From CAVRXZ01 sp963773035 (GTDB lineage: Bacteria > Acidobacteriota > Vicinamibacteria > Vicinamibacterales > CAVVIG01), in assembly GCA_963773035.1 (NCBI GenBank), contig CAVYZX010000005.1, positions 248,001 through 312,000 on the forward strand: a stretch of DNA of 64,000 bases. Direction: 5' to 3'. Of this stretch, positions 41,245-50,343 are shown one piece after another; within the stretch, counting starts at the first letter, position 1, and each line of letters opens with the position of its first letter. Below the pieces are notes generated by a model. It was not told the DNA's origin, searched no databases, and worked only from the letters and a program-made list of their open reading frames with translations. A program made the translations under genes and the position numbers.

Positions 41245-41616
41245 TTACTGCGCCTTCACTGGTACCGCCCGGTACACCGTGTTAACGGTCCCCCCGGGAA
41301 ACCACTCGGCAACGCCCGCCGGGACAGAGCTCGTGTAGGTGAGCGTCCACGTGGATCCCTCGGTGACGGTTTCGGCGAATGTCGGGCCGGACCGGCCCGA
41401 CCCAAGGCAGGTGGCGCACGGACCACCCGCGTTGAAGGCGAACTGCACGACAATCGACTGGCCGCTGGCCGGAGTCACGGTGGCGATTCGCGTCTTGGGG
41501 TCGACTTTGCTGATCACGCCGGTGATGGTTTTTTCGTCACCAGCGGCCGTGGCGACCGCCGCGCTCAAAAACAGACCTAGGGCCATCCCGGCGGCCAGCG
41601 TCTTGTTCGATTTCAT
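41245..41616 (-). CDS. Small secreted beta-rich protein
   Basis: A 123-residue protein with a signal peptide (MKSNKTLAAGMALGLFLSAA, then VATAAGDEK). The mature part has ITGVISKVDPKTRIATVTP, an OB-like strand pattern, and a CATC motif that could bind metal or form a disulfide. Three ATG codons occur in a row (41622, 41619, 41616); the third is best spaced from GGGGG. Function unknown. Confidence 0.7.
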   Translation of the reverse strand: MKSNKTLAAGMALGLFLSAAVATAAGDEKTITGVISKVDPKTRIATVTPASGQSIVVQFAFNAGGPCATCLGSGRSGPTFAETVTEGSTWTLTYTSSVPAGVAEWFPGGTVNTVYRAVPVKAQ

Positions 41617-41787
41617 CATCATCCCCCGCGTTGACGAGACTCCGGCCCGGTGCTAGCCTCGTGGCCTCCCATTCCGTGATCCGATGCGGATTATAAGGAC
41701 ACCGACATTCGGTTCACAAGGGAGCAGCCGATTTCTCGCCGGCCGTACGGCCCCGTGCCGTAGCGGCGCCTCGGTCAGGGGAGCCAT

Positions 41788-42261
41788 ATGACGCGAACCA
41801 GGAGAGCGACCATTATCTTTGCTGCTTTGGTCACTACGGTCGCCTTCCCCAACGCGACGCGGGCGGAGTGCTATCTCGAGAATGTCGCGAGTCCGCAAGA
41901 GATTGCTGGCGGCTGGACGATCCACGAGGACCGTCGCATCGTCAAACAAGTGGACGGCGCCCCATACGAGCAGGGCGGTCGCGGAAATTGGTTTGTCGAT
42001 CGCGAAACGACGACGCTTCCCTTCTGCAGCGTGTTTGACGATCTCGGAGGGTATAGCCTCCGCTCATACATGTTGCAGCCCGACGTCACGAAGTCACAGG
42101 TCAGGATCTGCCAGGCCACCGCGGACGGTGGTAGCGTGCGATTCGTACCGGCGGATGCGAAGCCAAAACCTGCCGACACGGCCTACGAACTGTATCTACC
42201 TTACGATCGCCCTTACTCCGGGCCTTGTCCGCCTGCCTCGCCCGCTCATAATCCACGCTGA
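41788..42261 (+). CDS. Small secreted protein, unknown function
   Basis: A 157-residue protein with a signal peptide (MTRTRRATIIFAALVTTVAF, cleavage near TRAEC). The mature protein has four cysteines (ECYLEN, PFCSVF, RICQAT, GPCPPA), compatible with two disulfides. No family is recognised. ATG 41788. Confidence 0.6.
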   Translation: MTRTRRATIIFAALVTTVAFPNATRAECYLENVASPQEIAGGWTIHEDRRIVKQVDGAPYEQGGRGNWFVDRETTTLPFCSVFDDLGGYSLRSYMLQPDVTKSQVRICQATADGGSVRFVPADAKPKPADTAYELYLPYDRPYSGPCPPASPAHNPR

Positions 42262-42301
42262 GACACGGCCCTTCTCGACATCGCGGGGAATTGCCGAGCG
42301 A

Positions 42302-42607
42302 CTATTCGCGATAGAGTCCGCGGCCCGTCGAGCGGATCCGTCCGTCTTCGTGGGTGACCGAGAAGTCGAGCGCTCGGCCGTCGGCGAGACGCAGCGTCAG
42401 CTCGGATGCCTGCCGGTGAAACCAGCCGAGGTCGAGCGCGTCGAGCGGCATGATGCGCCCCTCGACCTCGAGGTTCGCGGGAACCGATTCGTTCTCGGCA
42501 TCGGAGAAATGCTGGTAGACCGCGAGGTGATAGTGCGCGCGGCCGAGGCGGAGCGCTCCCTCGAACACTTCACCCGTGTCGGTCGGTTGTTCAACCAGTC
42601 GCTGCAC
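42302..42607 (-). CDS. Small conserved-looking protein, unknown function
   Basis: A 101-residue protein without signal or membrane segment. Beta-rich sequence (HYHLAVYQHFS, ELTLRLADGRALDFSVT) suggests a compact domain. GTG 42607 has GGAG about 9 bp upstream. It lies downstream of the beta-barrel gene in the same orientation. Confidence 0.55.
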   Translation of the reverse strand: MQRLVEQPTDTGEVFEGALRLGRAHYHLAVYQHFSDAENESVPANLEVEGRIMPLDALDLGWFHRQASELTLRLADGRALDFSVTHEDGRIRSTGRGLYRE

Positions 42608-42645
42608 GCCGTTCTCCGAACAGTTGATTGTTGAGACGGGCCTAA

Positions 42646-43332
42646 TCAGAAGACGACCAACCCGACGTAGCCCTGCAGCATGTTCGTCGGAACCCTGAGA
42701 ACGTCGAGATTGTTGGTCAGGTAGTTCGCCGGGCCAGCGTGCTGATACCGCAGGCGCAGGTCCAGCCCGAAGATGTCGCCGTTATCCTTGTTGGTTCCCC
42801 ATCGAACGGACACGCCGGCACCGAGGCCAATCCCCAGGGCTCGGTTGTTAATGGTCGCTGAATTCTTGTCATCGCACACCGAGCATACGGAGTCGAGACC
42901 GATCACGCCGTCGACGAACGGCCGAATGCGGCCACGGTGACGCTGTAACCTCGTCAGAAAGTACCCGCCGCCCGAGGCAACCGTAGTCTGACCGTCAATT
43001 ACGGCCGGCGGACTCACGCCACTGCCGATTCCAAGAGTCGACACGGTCGAATACTGTTGAAGCTGACCTTCGAAACCGAGCAGCAGCGGAGCGTTGCGGA
43101 AGCGATAGCCGAACTCAAACCCAACCCCGCCGGTCCAGCCGACCACGTCTCCGAGCTCGCCAGACGGATGCCCGAATAGTGCGCCCACACCAATCTGAAA
43201 CCTACGCCCAGCCTGCTCCTCGTCTACAGACACCTGCGGACTGCCCGACGTGACGGGTTCCTGCGCGTGGACGTGATCGGAGACGGCCAGAAACAGCGCG
43301 AATGCGATCGCCGACCGACTGATTCGGTTCAT
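42646..43332 (-). CDS. Outer-membrane beta-barrel-like protein
   Basis: A 228-residue protein with a signal peptide (cleavage near HVHAQ), alternating amphipathic strands (FQIGVGALFGHPSGELGDVV, VGFEFGYRFRNAP) and a C-terminal phenylalanine (YVGLVVF), the usual barrel-insertion signal. SVCSVCDD is an unusual cysteine pair in a loop. ATG 43332. Likely an eight-stranded OmpA/OmpW-like barrel; function unknown. Confidence 0.75.
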   Translation of the reverse strand: MNRISRSAIAFALFLAVSDHVHAQEPVTSGSPQVSVDEEQAGRRFQIGVGALFGHPSGELGDVVGWTGGVGFEFGYRFRNAPLLLGFEGQLQQYSTVSTLGIGSGVSPPAVIDGQTTVASGGGYFLTRLQRHRGRIRPFVDGVIGLDSVCSVCDDKNSATINNRALGIGLGAGVSVRWGTNKDNGDIFGLDLRLRYQHAGPANYLTNNLDVLRVPTNMLQGYVGLVVF

Positions 43333-43393
43333 GCCGGTGATGTGATCCAGTCCTTTCTATCATCCGCAGTCTTCCTACAGTGCCGCTGGGCGT

Positions 43394-43450
43394 GGACTTG
43401 AACCCGCGCATGCGAAGCAGTCGCGTGGGGTTCCACTTCGCAGCGGGTCC
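43394..43450. other. Long imperfect hairpin upstream of the beta-barrel gene
   Basis: TGCGAAG (43411-43417) pairs with CTTCGCA (43436-43442), extended by CCCGC (43403-43407) with GCGGG (43443-43447) and GGA with TCC, interrupted by two bulges. It lies in the 267-bp gap between the kinase 3' end and the barrel gene, with no U-tract. Could structure the barrel-gene leader or be a dispersed repeat. Confidence 0.4.
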
Positions 43451-43599
43451 TCTCAGAGCAAAGGATCACATGGCATATCGGCGCCACAAGGTAGCGGCTC
43501 CAATCGCGACCCGGCCGGCTTCGTCATCGACCATGACGGGACACGGCTATACGGTGCCATGTCCGGCCCCAGCGAGCACACGATGAGGGAATGAGCCGC

Positions 43600-44535
43600 T
43601 CACCGCAACCGGGCGTGTTCCGCCCGTGCTTCGCTGATGAGTGGGATTCTGGCGTCGGCGTTCTCCCACAGCGCAAACAGATCGTCGTACGCGCTTCTCG
43701 CCTTGACGGTGTCGCCCGAGAGCGCCAGCGCTCTCGCCAGCTGCAGCCGCGCGAACGCGTCTATGGGATCGACGAGCACGATGCTGCGATGGTCGACAAT
43801 CCGCTGGAACTCGGCGGCTGCCTCTACCGGCTGCTGCGCCGCCAGGTAGGCCAGGCCACGAACGTAGATGGGATACAGCTTGCCGAAGTGGCCATTGAAG
43901 CCGATGCCGCCGATGGCGAGGTCGAAGCGGGAGGCCGTCTGCAGCGATTGAATGGCCCCTGCCGCATCACGCGCGTTCAGTGCGAACAGGGCCCGCAGCG
44001 TCGGTAGATACATGAATTGCACCGACGTGTCCTCCGGATAGTCCCGGGCCAGATTGTCGGCAAGCGCGTGCGATCGCGACACATCACCGGACACGGCGAG
44101 CGCGAACGCGGCGGCATAGTCCACCTCGCGGCCCCTGCCGAGCGCGAGGGCGGTGGTGACCTTCTGCCTGGCTGCTGCCGCATTCCCATACAACGCTTCC
44201 CATACGGCCGTTGCTGCTTCGAACAACGCGGCCCGCTCGAGCCTCCCCGACTGCTTCGCGATGGCGGCGGCGATCGCGGATGTCCGCCTCGCGTCCTGGA
44301 GTCGGGCGGAGCCAGCCAGGCGCAACGCTTCAAGATGCGACATCAAGTCTTCCGAGGAGCGACTGGCTTTGGCCATCGCGGCCTGCTGACTCATGCTTTC
44401 GCCATCGCCGCGCAAAAAAGCGATGAAGTAGCGAACCAGGAAAAAATCAGAGGCAAGCTTGCGCTCTTCCGCTCGACGGATGGTGGCTTCGGCCGCGTCC
44501 AGGCGATTCAGGTGGAGTTCGCCGTACGACTTACT
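43600..44535 (-). pseudogene. C-terminal TPR part of a Ser/Thr kinase, separated by a frameshift
   Basis: About 311 residues of TPR-like helical repeats (SYGELHLNRLDAAEATIRRA, then RGDGESMSQQAAMAKASRS). They continue the kinase encoded just upstream but in a different frame. A single missing base near 44536-44550 would fuse them into one protein of about 940 residues, the usual length for this kinase type. Could be an assembly error or a true break. It has no plausible independent start with a Shine-Dalgarno. Confidence 0.7.
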
Positions 44536-46427
44536 GTTGGATGAAGGTGCGGAGCCTCCTCGGGATCAAGAGCCATCGACCTTTCGGCCGCGGCGATCGA
44601 CTCCTCGTATCTGCCGGTACTCCTCGTGGCGAAGCCGGCCAGCAATCCGTGAGGCGTGGAATCGCGCGGATAGCTCTGCGCCCACGCTTCCAGCGTCTCC
44701 ATCTCCCGGTCCATGTTGCCGGTGACCTGCCGGTCGTACACCGTCTCGATGAAGAATCGCTCGGCGTCGGTCGCGCGATGGCGCAGCTGGTACGCCTTGA
44801 CCGTGCTCTGCCGCGACAGCGCCGACTCTCCCTCATTGCTGAAAAAGATCCCGAGCTGCGCATGGGCGATCGCGAAGTCCGGGTCGATCGCGATAGCACG
44901 CTCGAACAGCGGTTGGGCTCGCGCACGGCCGGATGACGCGTACACCTGCCTTGCGGTGGTGAAGGCTTTCAAAGCGTCCAAAGACGCCGTTGTCGCTTCC
45001 TGGAGCGGTCTGGAGTATTTCTCGACGGTGGCGAGCGATTCGCCCAGCCGTTTGCGGACCTGGGTGGCCATCTGACTCAGGGAGCCGAGGACATCTTCCT
45101 TGCGCGCCACCTGCGCCTGCTCGTCCGCGACAATGTCGCCGGTGGAGCAGTTCTTCGCACGAAGGGCGAGGATGTACTGACTGCCCAGGCTGGCGATCGA
45201 GCCATCGAGCACCGCGGCGCTTGCCGTTCGGACGCACACACCCTGAGCGATCTCGGGAGTCAGCCGCGCATCCGGCGACTGCTGCATCAGCGCCAGCGTT
45301 TTTCTGATGCGGTCATCCGAAACCAGGCTGAGGAACGGCGATTGCTGAAGCTGTGTCGCGAGTCCCTGGCGCAGCGTGTTGTCGAACACCGGATCGCCGG
45401 TGGTATTGGCGAAATCGGCGAGCACGATCGTGTCCCTATCGGTCAGCGTCGCGGGACGACGGCCATAGATCGTCCCCGCGACGGCCGCGGCGACGACGGC
45501 GGCGGCACCAATCGAGACCCACAGCGCAGCACGGCGACGCGCGAGCGCCGGATGCTGCACCATCGTTGCGCCCGGCCCGCTTCTCAGGTGTTCGAGATCG
45601 GTCCGCAGCTCGGCCACCTGCTGATATCGGAGTTCGCGGTCGGGATCGAGGCATTTCGAGATGATGCGTTCCAGCTCCGGCGTCCCCTCGACGCGCAGCC
45701 GGACGCCCGGCGCAGGCCGCGTCCCCGTGACCATTTCATAGAGGACCACGCCGAGACTCCAGATGTCGGCACGGTGATCGACCGCGTCGCCGCTGGCCTG
45801 CTCGGGCGCCATGTAGGCGACAGTTCCCATTACGACGCCCTGCCGTGTGCCGGCAATCGTGATCAGGTCCGTCTGGTGCGTGGCCGGCACTCGCATCTTG
45901 GCGAGGCCGAAATCGAGCACTTTCACGTGATCGCGCGGTCCGATGAAAACGTTGGCGGGTTTGATGTCGCGGTGGACGATGCCCGCGCTATGCGCGGCGT
46001 CCAGCGCGTCGGCGATCTGGATGCCCACGTCGAGCACCGTGTTCAGACTCATCGAACCGGCGGCGAGCCGATCCTTCAGCGTCATGCCCTCCAGAAATTC
46101 CATGACGATGAACGACCGCCCGTCCTGCTCGCCGATGTCGTGGATCGTGCAGATGTTCGTGTGGTTCAGCGCCGACGCCGTCTGCGCTTCGCGAGCGAAT
46201 CGGCTCAACGCCTCGGGATCGCGTGAGAGCTCTTCGGAGATGAACTTGAGCGCCACCGGACGGCGGAGCCGCGTGTCTTCGGCCTTGTACACGACGCCCA
46301 TGCCGCCGCCGCCCAGCCTGGCGACGACGCGGTAGTGTGAGAGCGTCAGACCGATCAGCGGATCGCGGCCGTCCTCGACGTCATCGGCGCCCCACCGTCG
46401 TCCGCCAGCGCTCCCGTCCGGATCCAT
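44508..46427 (-). CDS. Membrane Ser/Thr protein kinase with TolB/FlgO-like and TPR region (truncated by frameshift)
   Basis: A 639-residue frame. The kinase domain has GGGGMGVVYKAED, K61, HRDIKP (HRD 152-154) and DFG 172-174. A membrane helix follows (about 296-320), then a FlgO/TolB-like segment (IVLADFANTTGDPVFDNTLR) and the first TPRs. The frame ends with an aberrant tail after ALDPEEAP; the true continuation is at 43600-44535. It is divergent from an ADOP permease gene, a common pairing in Acidobacteria. A TATAAT lies only 15 bp before the ATG, so the mRNA may be nearly leaderless. Confidence 0.85.
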   Translation of the reverse strand: MDPDGSAGGRRWGADDVEDGRDPLIGLTLSHYRVVARLGGGGMGVVYKAEDTRLRRPVALKFISEELSRDPEALSRFAREAQTASALNHTNICTIHDIGEQDGRSFIVMEFLEGMTLKDRLAAGSMSLNTVLDVGIQIADALDAAHSAGIVHRDIKPANVFIGPRDHVKVLDFGLAKMRVPATHQTDLITIAGTRQGVVMGTVAYMAPEQASGDAVDHRADIWSLGVVLYEMVTGTRPAPGVRLRVEGTPELERIISKCLDPDRELRYQQVAELRTDLEHLRSGPGATMVQHPALARRRAALWVSIGAAAVVAAAVAGTIYGRRPATLTDRDTIVLADFANTTGDPVFDNTLRQGLATQLQQSPFLSLVSDDRIRKTLALMQQSPDARLTPEIAQGVCVRTASAAVLDGSIASLGSQYILALRAKNCSTGDIVADEQAQVARKEDVLGSLSQMATQVRKRLGESLATVEKYSRPLQEATTASLDALKAFTTARQVYASSGRARAQPLFERAIAIDPDFAIAHAQLGIFFSNEGESALSRQSTVKAYQLRHRATDAERFFIETVYDRQVTGNMDREMETLEAWAQSYPRDSTPHGLLAGFATRSTGRYEESIAAAERSMALDPEEAPHLHPTVSRTANST

Positions 46428-46973
46428 CGTCTGTGCGCCAAATTATATGTGGCGTTCAACTGACGCAGCCTGACCGGCAGCTGGTCGATCAAAGGCGCAG
46501 CTCCGTCATCCGAAGTGCCGCTTTGCGACGGCGCGGCCGGAGCCGGATTTCAGGTAGCGACGGAAGGCAACGCAGGTTCCCAACGCTGAAGTCTGAAGAC
46601 GCGTGAGCTGAAGGATGGCGCCCAGATTTTCACCAGTTGGAACCGGATCACTGCTTGGCTCAGGCGGATCGACGGGCTCCAGCAAGACGCATCAACAGAT
46701 TAGTCAATAACTTACGGCCTTGCGGGTTGTATCAGCCGGTTTGGGCTCTCGAAGGCAACTCGCCTTCCCCCGATCAAGGCACTCACGCGATCCGCCTGCC
46801 TATTCCAACAGCGGATTCTGGATGTGTCGATCGCGCCCCTCCTCGTTCGACGAAGTGGTATGGGCACGTTTCTTTCCCCGGCAGTAGAGGAGACGTGACA
46901 CACCCTCACTCGCGAGCATCCCACCGACGCGCAGTACTGTACATTTTGAAGGGCACCCGCACATGGTGAGCAT
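46428..46973. other. Divergent intergenic region between kinase and permease
   Basis: 546 bp with no gene. It holds a minus-strand TATAAT (46442-46447), one copy of a dispersed W-rich element (46621-46681) and a short hairpin GAAGGC-AACTC-GCCTTC. A GGTGAG Shine-Dalgarno precedes the permease ATG. Confidence 0.5.
46621..46681 (+). repeat. Dispersed W-rich element, copy 1
   Basis: 61 bp matching copy 2 (50232-50292) at about 49 positions. In one frame it reads QIFTSWNRITAWLRRIDGLQ; changes between copies are largely synonymous or conservative, which suggests a once-translated segment. A short frame continues for 7 residues to a stop. Same strand as the other two copies. Confidence 0.6.
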
Positions 46974-49415
46974 ATGAGCCTCTTTCTCGATCTACGATTC
47001 GCCTTGCGGTCACTCGCCCGAGCCAAGGGCCTCACCTTCACCGTCGTTCTCACGCTGGCCCTCGGCATCGGCGCCAACGCCGCCATCTTCAGTGTCGTCC
47101 GGGGCGTCCTGCTGAGGCCGCTCGTCAACCGCGACCAAGACCGGCTCATCTACGTCCGCCAGAGCGCCAAGGGCATTGGCGTGGAGAACGCCAACTTCTC
47201 GGTCCCCGAGCTGCGAGATCTTCAGGCGCGAGTGACGACCCTCAGCGCGTTCGGCGATTTCTCCACCATCGAGTTCACCATGCTCGGCCTCGGCGAGCCG
47301 CGCTCGGTGAGCGCCGGCGTGGTCGGCGGGTCCTACTTCGACGTCATGGGCCTCCGCTCCGTAATGGGACGGCTGCTCAACGCCGGTGATGATGGGCCGA
47401 AGGCCCAGGGCGCGGTGGTGCTCACGTATCGCTTCTGGACCACTGCGTTCAGGAGCGATCCTGCGGTCATCGGCAAGACCGTCAGGCTGAGCGATCGCCC
47501 CGCCACGATTGTTGGCGTCCTCGAACCCTCCGTGCCCTATCCGCAGGAAACAGAGATCATCGCCAACGTCGTGACGAGCCCGCACCATCTCGACGCGACG
47601 ATGGTAGACGGACGGGTGCATCGGATGACCGAGCTCTTCGGCCGGTTGTCCCCTGGCGTTGACCTTGAAACGGCTCGCGCGGAGCTTCGTGCCGTGCACG
47701 GCGCCATCGTGAAAGCACATCCGGAGTCGTATCAGACGCAGGCGGACTTTCGCATCGATGCGGTGAACCTCCGCGACCAGATCACCTCGCCCGCCCGAAC
47801 CATCCTGCTGGTGCTGCTCGCCGCATCGGCGCTGGTTTTCATCGTCGCCTGCTCGAACGTCGCGAATCTGATCCTCGCGCGCGCGGTTCGCAGGGAGGCG
47901 GAACTGGCTGTTCGCGCTGCGCTTGGCGCCGGCACCGGCGCGCTCCGACGAACGCTCCTGGCCGAAAGCCTGGTGCTGTGCGGGGCGGGCGCCGTTCTGG
48001 CCATCATCATCGCGCGGCCCATGGTTTCCGTGCTCGCTCGCTACGCCGCCCGCTTTTCCGTGCGCGCCAACGATGTGACGGTGGATGCGAGCCTGCTCTG
48101 GGTGGGCGTCATCCTCGCGGTGGCCGCCGCCGTTCTTCTCGCATTCGTGCCGCGCCTTCCATCGGCGGAGTCGGCAAGCGGACTGGGTCTGTCGAGCGGC
48201 AGCGCGCGGATCACGACGGGCACTAAACGCCGCCTGCGCGTGTTCGCGGTCACGCAGATCGCCGCGTCCTTCGTCCTGCTCACGGGCGCCGGCATGCTCA
48301 TCACCACGCTCTTTGCGCTGCAGCGGCAGCAGACCGGCTTCAGAGGCGACGTGCTGGCCGTCAACGTCCCGGTTGTGTCCTACACACGGAAGCCCGAAGA
48401 GATCACCGCGTTTTACAGAGAGGCGATTCGGCGCATCTCGGAGTTGCCCGGCGTGGAGCAGGTGGCTCTCGGGACTGCGGTGCCATGGCGGGATCCGGGA
48501 TTCTTCGCAGCGCAGTTCACGGCGGAGGGATACCGGAAAGCCAACGGCGAAGAGGATCCGCGGGCGCGGTTCCGGACGGTGTCGCCGGGATTCTTCTCAG
48601 CGCTGGGCGTTCGGATCCTCGCCGGCCGTGATTTCAACGACAACGACCGCCGTGACGGCGAGAGAGTGGTCATCGTCAGCCAGAGTCTCGCGCAGCGGAT
48701 GTTCGCGAACATGGACGCCGTCAATCGCCGGCTGATGTGGACGGATCCGGTTACGAAGTTCATCGGCGTGAGCACCGATCCGAGACGCATCGTGGGTGTG
48801 GTCCCCGACGTGGACGACGAGAACATCGTGCCGAAGCCAACGATGACGGTGTACCAGCCGATGGAGCAGGAGATGATCGGCGGCCGGCTCTTCGTGCACG
48901 CGAAGAGGGATCCGTATGCGCTGGTCCCGAGCATCACGAAGGTTATTCGGAGTCTCGCGTCGGATCAGCCAGTGGAGCGCGCGGCAACTCTGGACGATGT
49001 GCGCGCGGAGGTGCTGTCGCCCAATCGCATCAACGCGCTTGTGTTCAGCGGATTCGCCGGTGTCGCGCTCGCCATCGCGGTCGTCGGCGTCGCAGGCGTT
49101 CTGGCGTTCTCCGTAAGCGCCAGAACGCGTGAATTCGGAATCCGCCTCGCCGTCGGGTCCACGCCATCGGCGCTGCTGGCGCGCATCTTGAGAGAAGGCG
49201 CCTTGATTGGCGTCAGCGGGATCGTCACGGGCGCGGTCGTCGGCATGGCGCTCGCGCGCGTCGTCAGCAGCTATATCACCGAGATAGAGATTCCAGGGGT
49301 GGTGCCGATCGTCGGTGCCGCTGCAGTCCTCGTAGCAGCGGCGATTCTCGCGTCGCTGATGCCGGCGGCGAGGGCGTCACGGGTGGACGTGATTAGCGCG
49401 TTGAGAGGGGAATAG
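46974..49415 (+). CDS. ADOP-family (MacB/FtsX-like) permease
   Basis: An 813-residue membrane protein with two MacB-periplasmic plus FtsX permease halves. The N terminus DLRFALRSLARAKGLTFTVV, then LTLALGIGANAAIFSVV is typical of the acidobacterial duplicated orphan permeases. There is no ATP-binding gene next to it, hence orphan. Substrate unknown; MacB relatives export peptides or lipoprotein-type cargo. ATG 46974, with the divergent kinase gene as possible regulator. Confidence 0.9.
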   Translation: MSLFLDLRFALRSLARAKGLTFTVVLTLALGIGANAAIFSVVRGVLLRPLVNRDQDRLIYVRQSAKGIGVENANFSVPELRDLQARVTTLSAFGDFSTIEFTMLGLGEPRSVSAGVVGGSYFDVMGLRSVMGRLLNAGDDGPKAQGAVVLTYRFWTTAFRSDPAVIGKTVRLSDRPATIVGVLEPSVPYPQETEIIANVVTSPHHLDATMVDGRVHRMTELFGRLSPGVDLETARAELRAVHGAIVKAHPESYQTQADFRIDAVNLRDQITSPARTILLVLLAASALVFIVACSNVANLILARAVRREAELAVRAALGAGTGALRRTLLAESLVLCGAGAVLAIIIARPMVSVLARYAARFSVRANDVTVDASLLWVGVILAVAAAVLLAFVPRLPSAESASGLGLSSGSARITTGTKRRLRVFAVTQIAASFVLLTGAGMLITTLFALQRQQTGFRGDVLAVNVPVVSYTRKPEEITAFYREAIRRISELPGVEQVALGTAVPWRDPGFFAAQFTAEGYRKANGEEDPRARFRTVSPGFFSALGVRILAGRDFNDNDRRDGERVVIVSQSLAQRMFANMDAVNRRLMWTDPVTKFIGVSTDPRRIVGVVPDVDDENIVPKPTMTVYQPMEQEMIGGRLFVHAKRDPYALVPSITKVIRSLASDQPVERAATLDDVRAEVLSPNRINALVFSGFAGVALAIAVVGVAGVLAFSVSARTREFGIRLAVGSTPSALLARILREGALIGVSGIVTGAVVGMALARVVSSYITEIEIPGVVPIVGAAAVLVAAAILASLMPAARASRVDVISALRGE

Positions 49416-49430
49416 AAGAAGGAAGGAATC

Positions 49431-49490
49431 ATGCCCACGGCCAAGGAGTGCATAAAGGCCACGTTGGCGGCCGTCAGGAAATCGCGGTAG
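49431..49490 (+). CDS. Possible 19-residue micro-ORF or gene-start remnant
   Basis: AAGGAAGGA lies 4-5 bp before ATG 49431, which opens MPTAKECIKATLAAVRKSR and then a stop. It follows the permease gene by 15 bp. The ideal ribosome binding site is notable, but the peptide is too short to judge and may be the remnant of a lost downstream gene. Confidence 0.3.
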   Translation: MPTAKECIKATLAAVRKSR

Positions 49491-49911
49491 GACGGCGGCC
49501 AGTTGTCAGCGCAAACACCATGAAGACACCGCTAGCGAGGGCCACGATCGCCCCCGCACGCAGAAGTGCGGGACGCATGGTCTCCCATTCAAGGACCGTT
49601 TGCGCGTGTTCAGGCCCAAGGATCGTCGCCGAAAGTCCTTGCATGCACATCAGGGCGCCCAACAAGCGCAGAGTCTTTGGCGCACGAGAGGCCGTGGCGC
49701 CCAGGATCACCACGAGTCCCATCGCCAAACGGACAGCGCCAGCAGTGTAGAGTCCAGTCGGCGTGGCAAAGTTGTGTCGCCGAACGGAGGTCACACTATC
49801 CGGCGAAACGAGGCCGACCACGCCGATAACAACAGTGAAGAGGGCGACGAGCAACGCAGCCATCCTCATTGGGGGGCCGATACGGTCAGCCCACGAAGGC
49901 CTGTCAGTCAT
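49474..49911 (-). CDS. Small four-helix membrane protein, unknown function
   Basis: A 145-residue inner-membrane protein with about four hydrophobic segments (MAALLVALFTVVIGVVGLV, LAMGLVVILGATA, LLGALMCMQGLSATIL, AGAIVALASGVFMVFAL). ATG 49911 is used; ATG 49866 just before the first helix is an alternative. No family assigned. Confidence 0.65.
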   Translation of the reverse strand: MTDRPSWADRIGPPMRMAALLVALFTVVIGVVGLVSPDSVTSVRRHNFATPTGLYTAGAVRLAMGLVVILGATASRAPKTLRLLGALMCMQGLSATILGPEHAQTVLEWETMRPALLRAGAIVALASGVFMVFALTTGRRPTAIS

Positions 49912-49944
49912 GCCGCTGACTGTACACCCTACGCGGCTCTCTGG

Positions 49945-50141
49945 GCTTCCGACTCCTTCCGAGCTCGGGTCAACGTTGAGACCACCGAGGGTGACGCATT
50001 CGAGCGTCTGTCCACCATCCTCAACGAACTCGGACGATGGGCGCGACCTGATGAAGGAATGCGCGTGGTCAAAGTCGCCGCGTTGTGATCGGCCAACCTC
50101 CCATTCACATTGGATGTGAGGCCGACGTAGGCGACAAGCAT
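49945..50141. pseudogene. Gene debris: GIY-YIG N-terminal fragment and an unrelated plus-strand fragment
   Basis: On the minus strand 50141-50079 encodes MLVAYVGLTSNVNGRLADHN, the YVGLTS core start of a UPF0213-type GIY-YIG protein, after which similarity stops. On the plus strand 49945-50088 encodes a protein-like tail (FERLSTILNELGRWARPDEG, MRVVKVAAL, stop) of unknown family. The overlap of two such fragments suggests decay after insertion or deletion. Confidence 0.45.
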
Positions 50142-50231
50142 GCTAGCGATTCCCGGGAATCTGTCGAGAAGGTGGCAGTTTCTGCAATGCGTGGAGGACT
50201 GAAGGCGGTGAAGTTTTCGATATGCTTGCAG

Positions 50232-50292
50232 CCCAGATGTTCGCGAGTTGGAACCGGATAGCGTCTTGGCTACGGCAGATCTACGGACTCCA
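50232..50292 (+). repeat. Dispersed W-rich element, copy 2
   Basis: Reads QMFASWNRIASWLRQIYGLQ and then a stop. It lies 50 bp past the 3' end of the WD40-type kinase gene. Confidence 0.6.
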
Positions 50293-50343
50293 ATGAAACC
50301 GCGGAAGAACGGCTTCGATGAGGAGCAATGACTTTCGGCCTTT

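Noticed and set aside
43382..43498. tRNA gene on the minus strand (GGGTTCAAGTCC T-loop-like sequence, complementary ends)
   Set aside because: The T-stem does not pair beyond 2 bp, the span is 117 nt, and no anticodon or D arm can be drawn; the sequence belongs to an imperfect hairpin.
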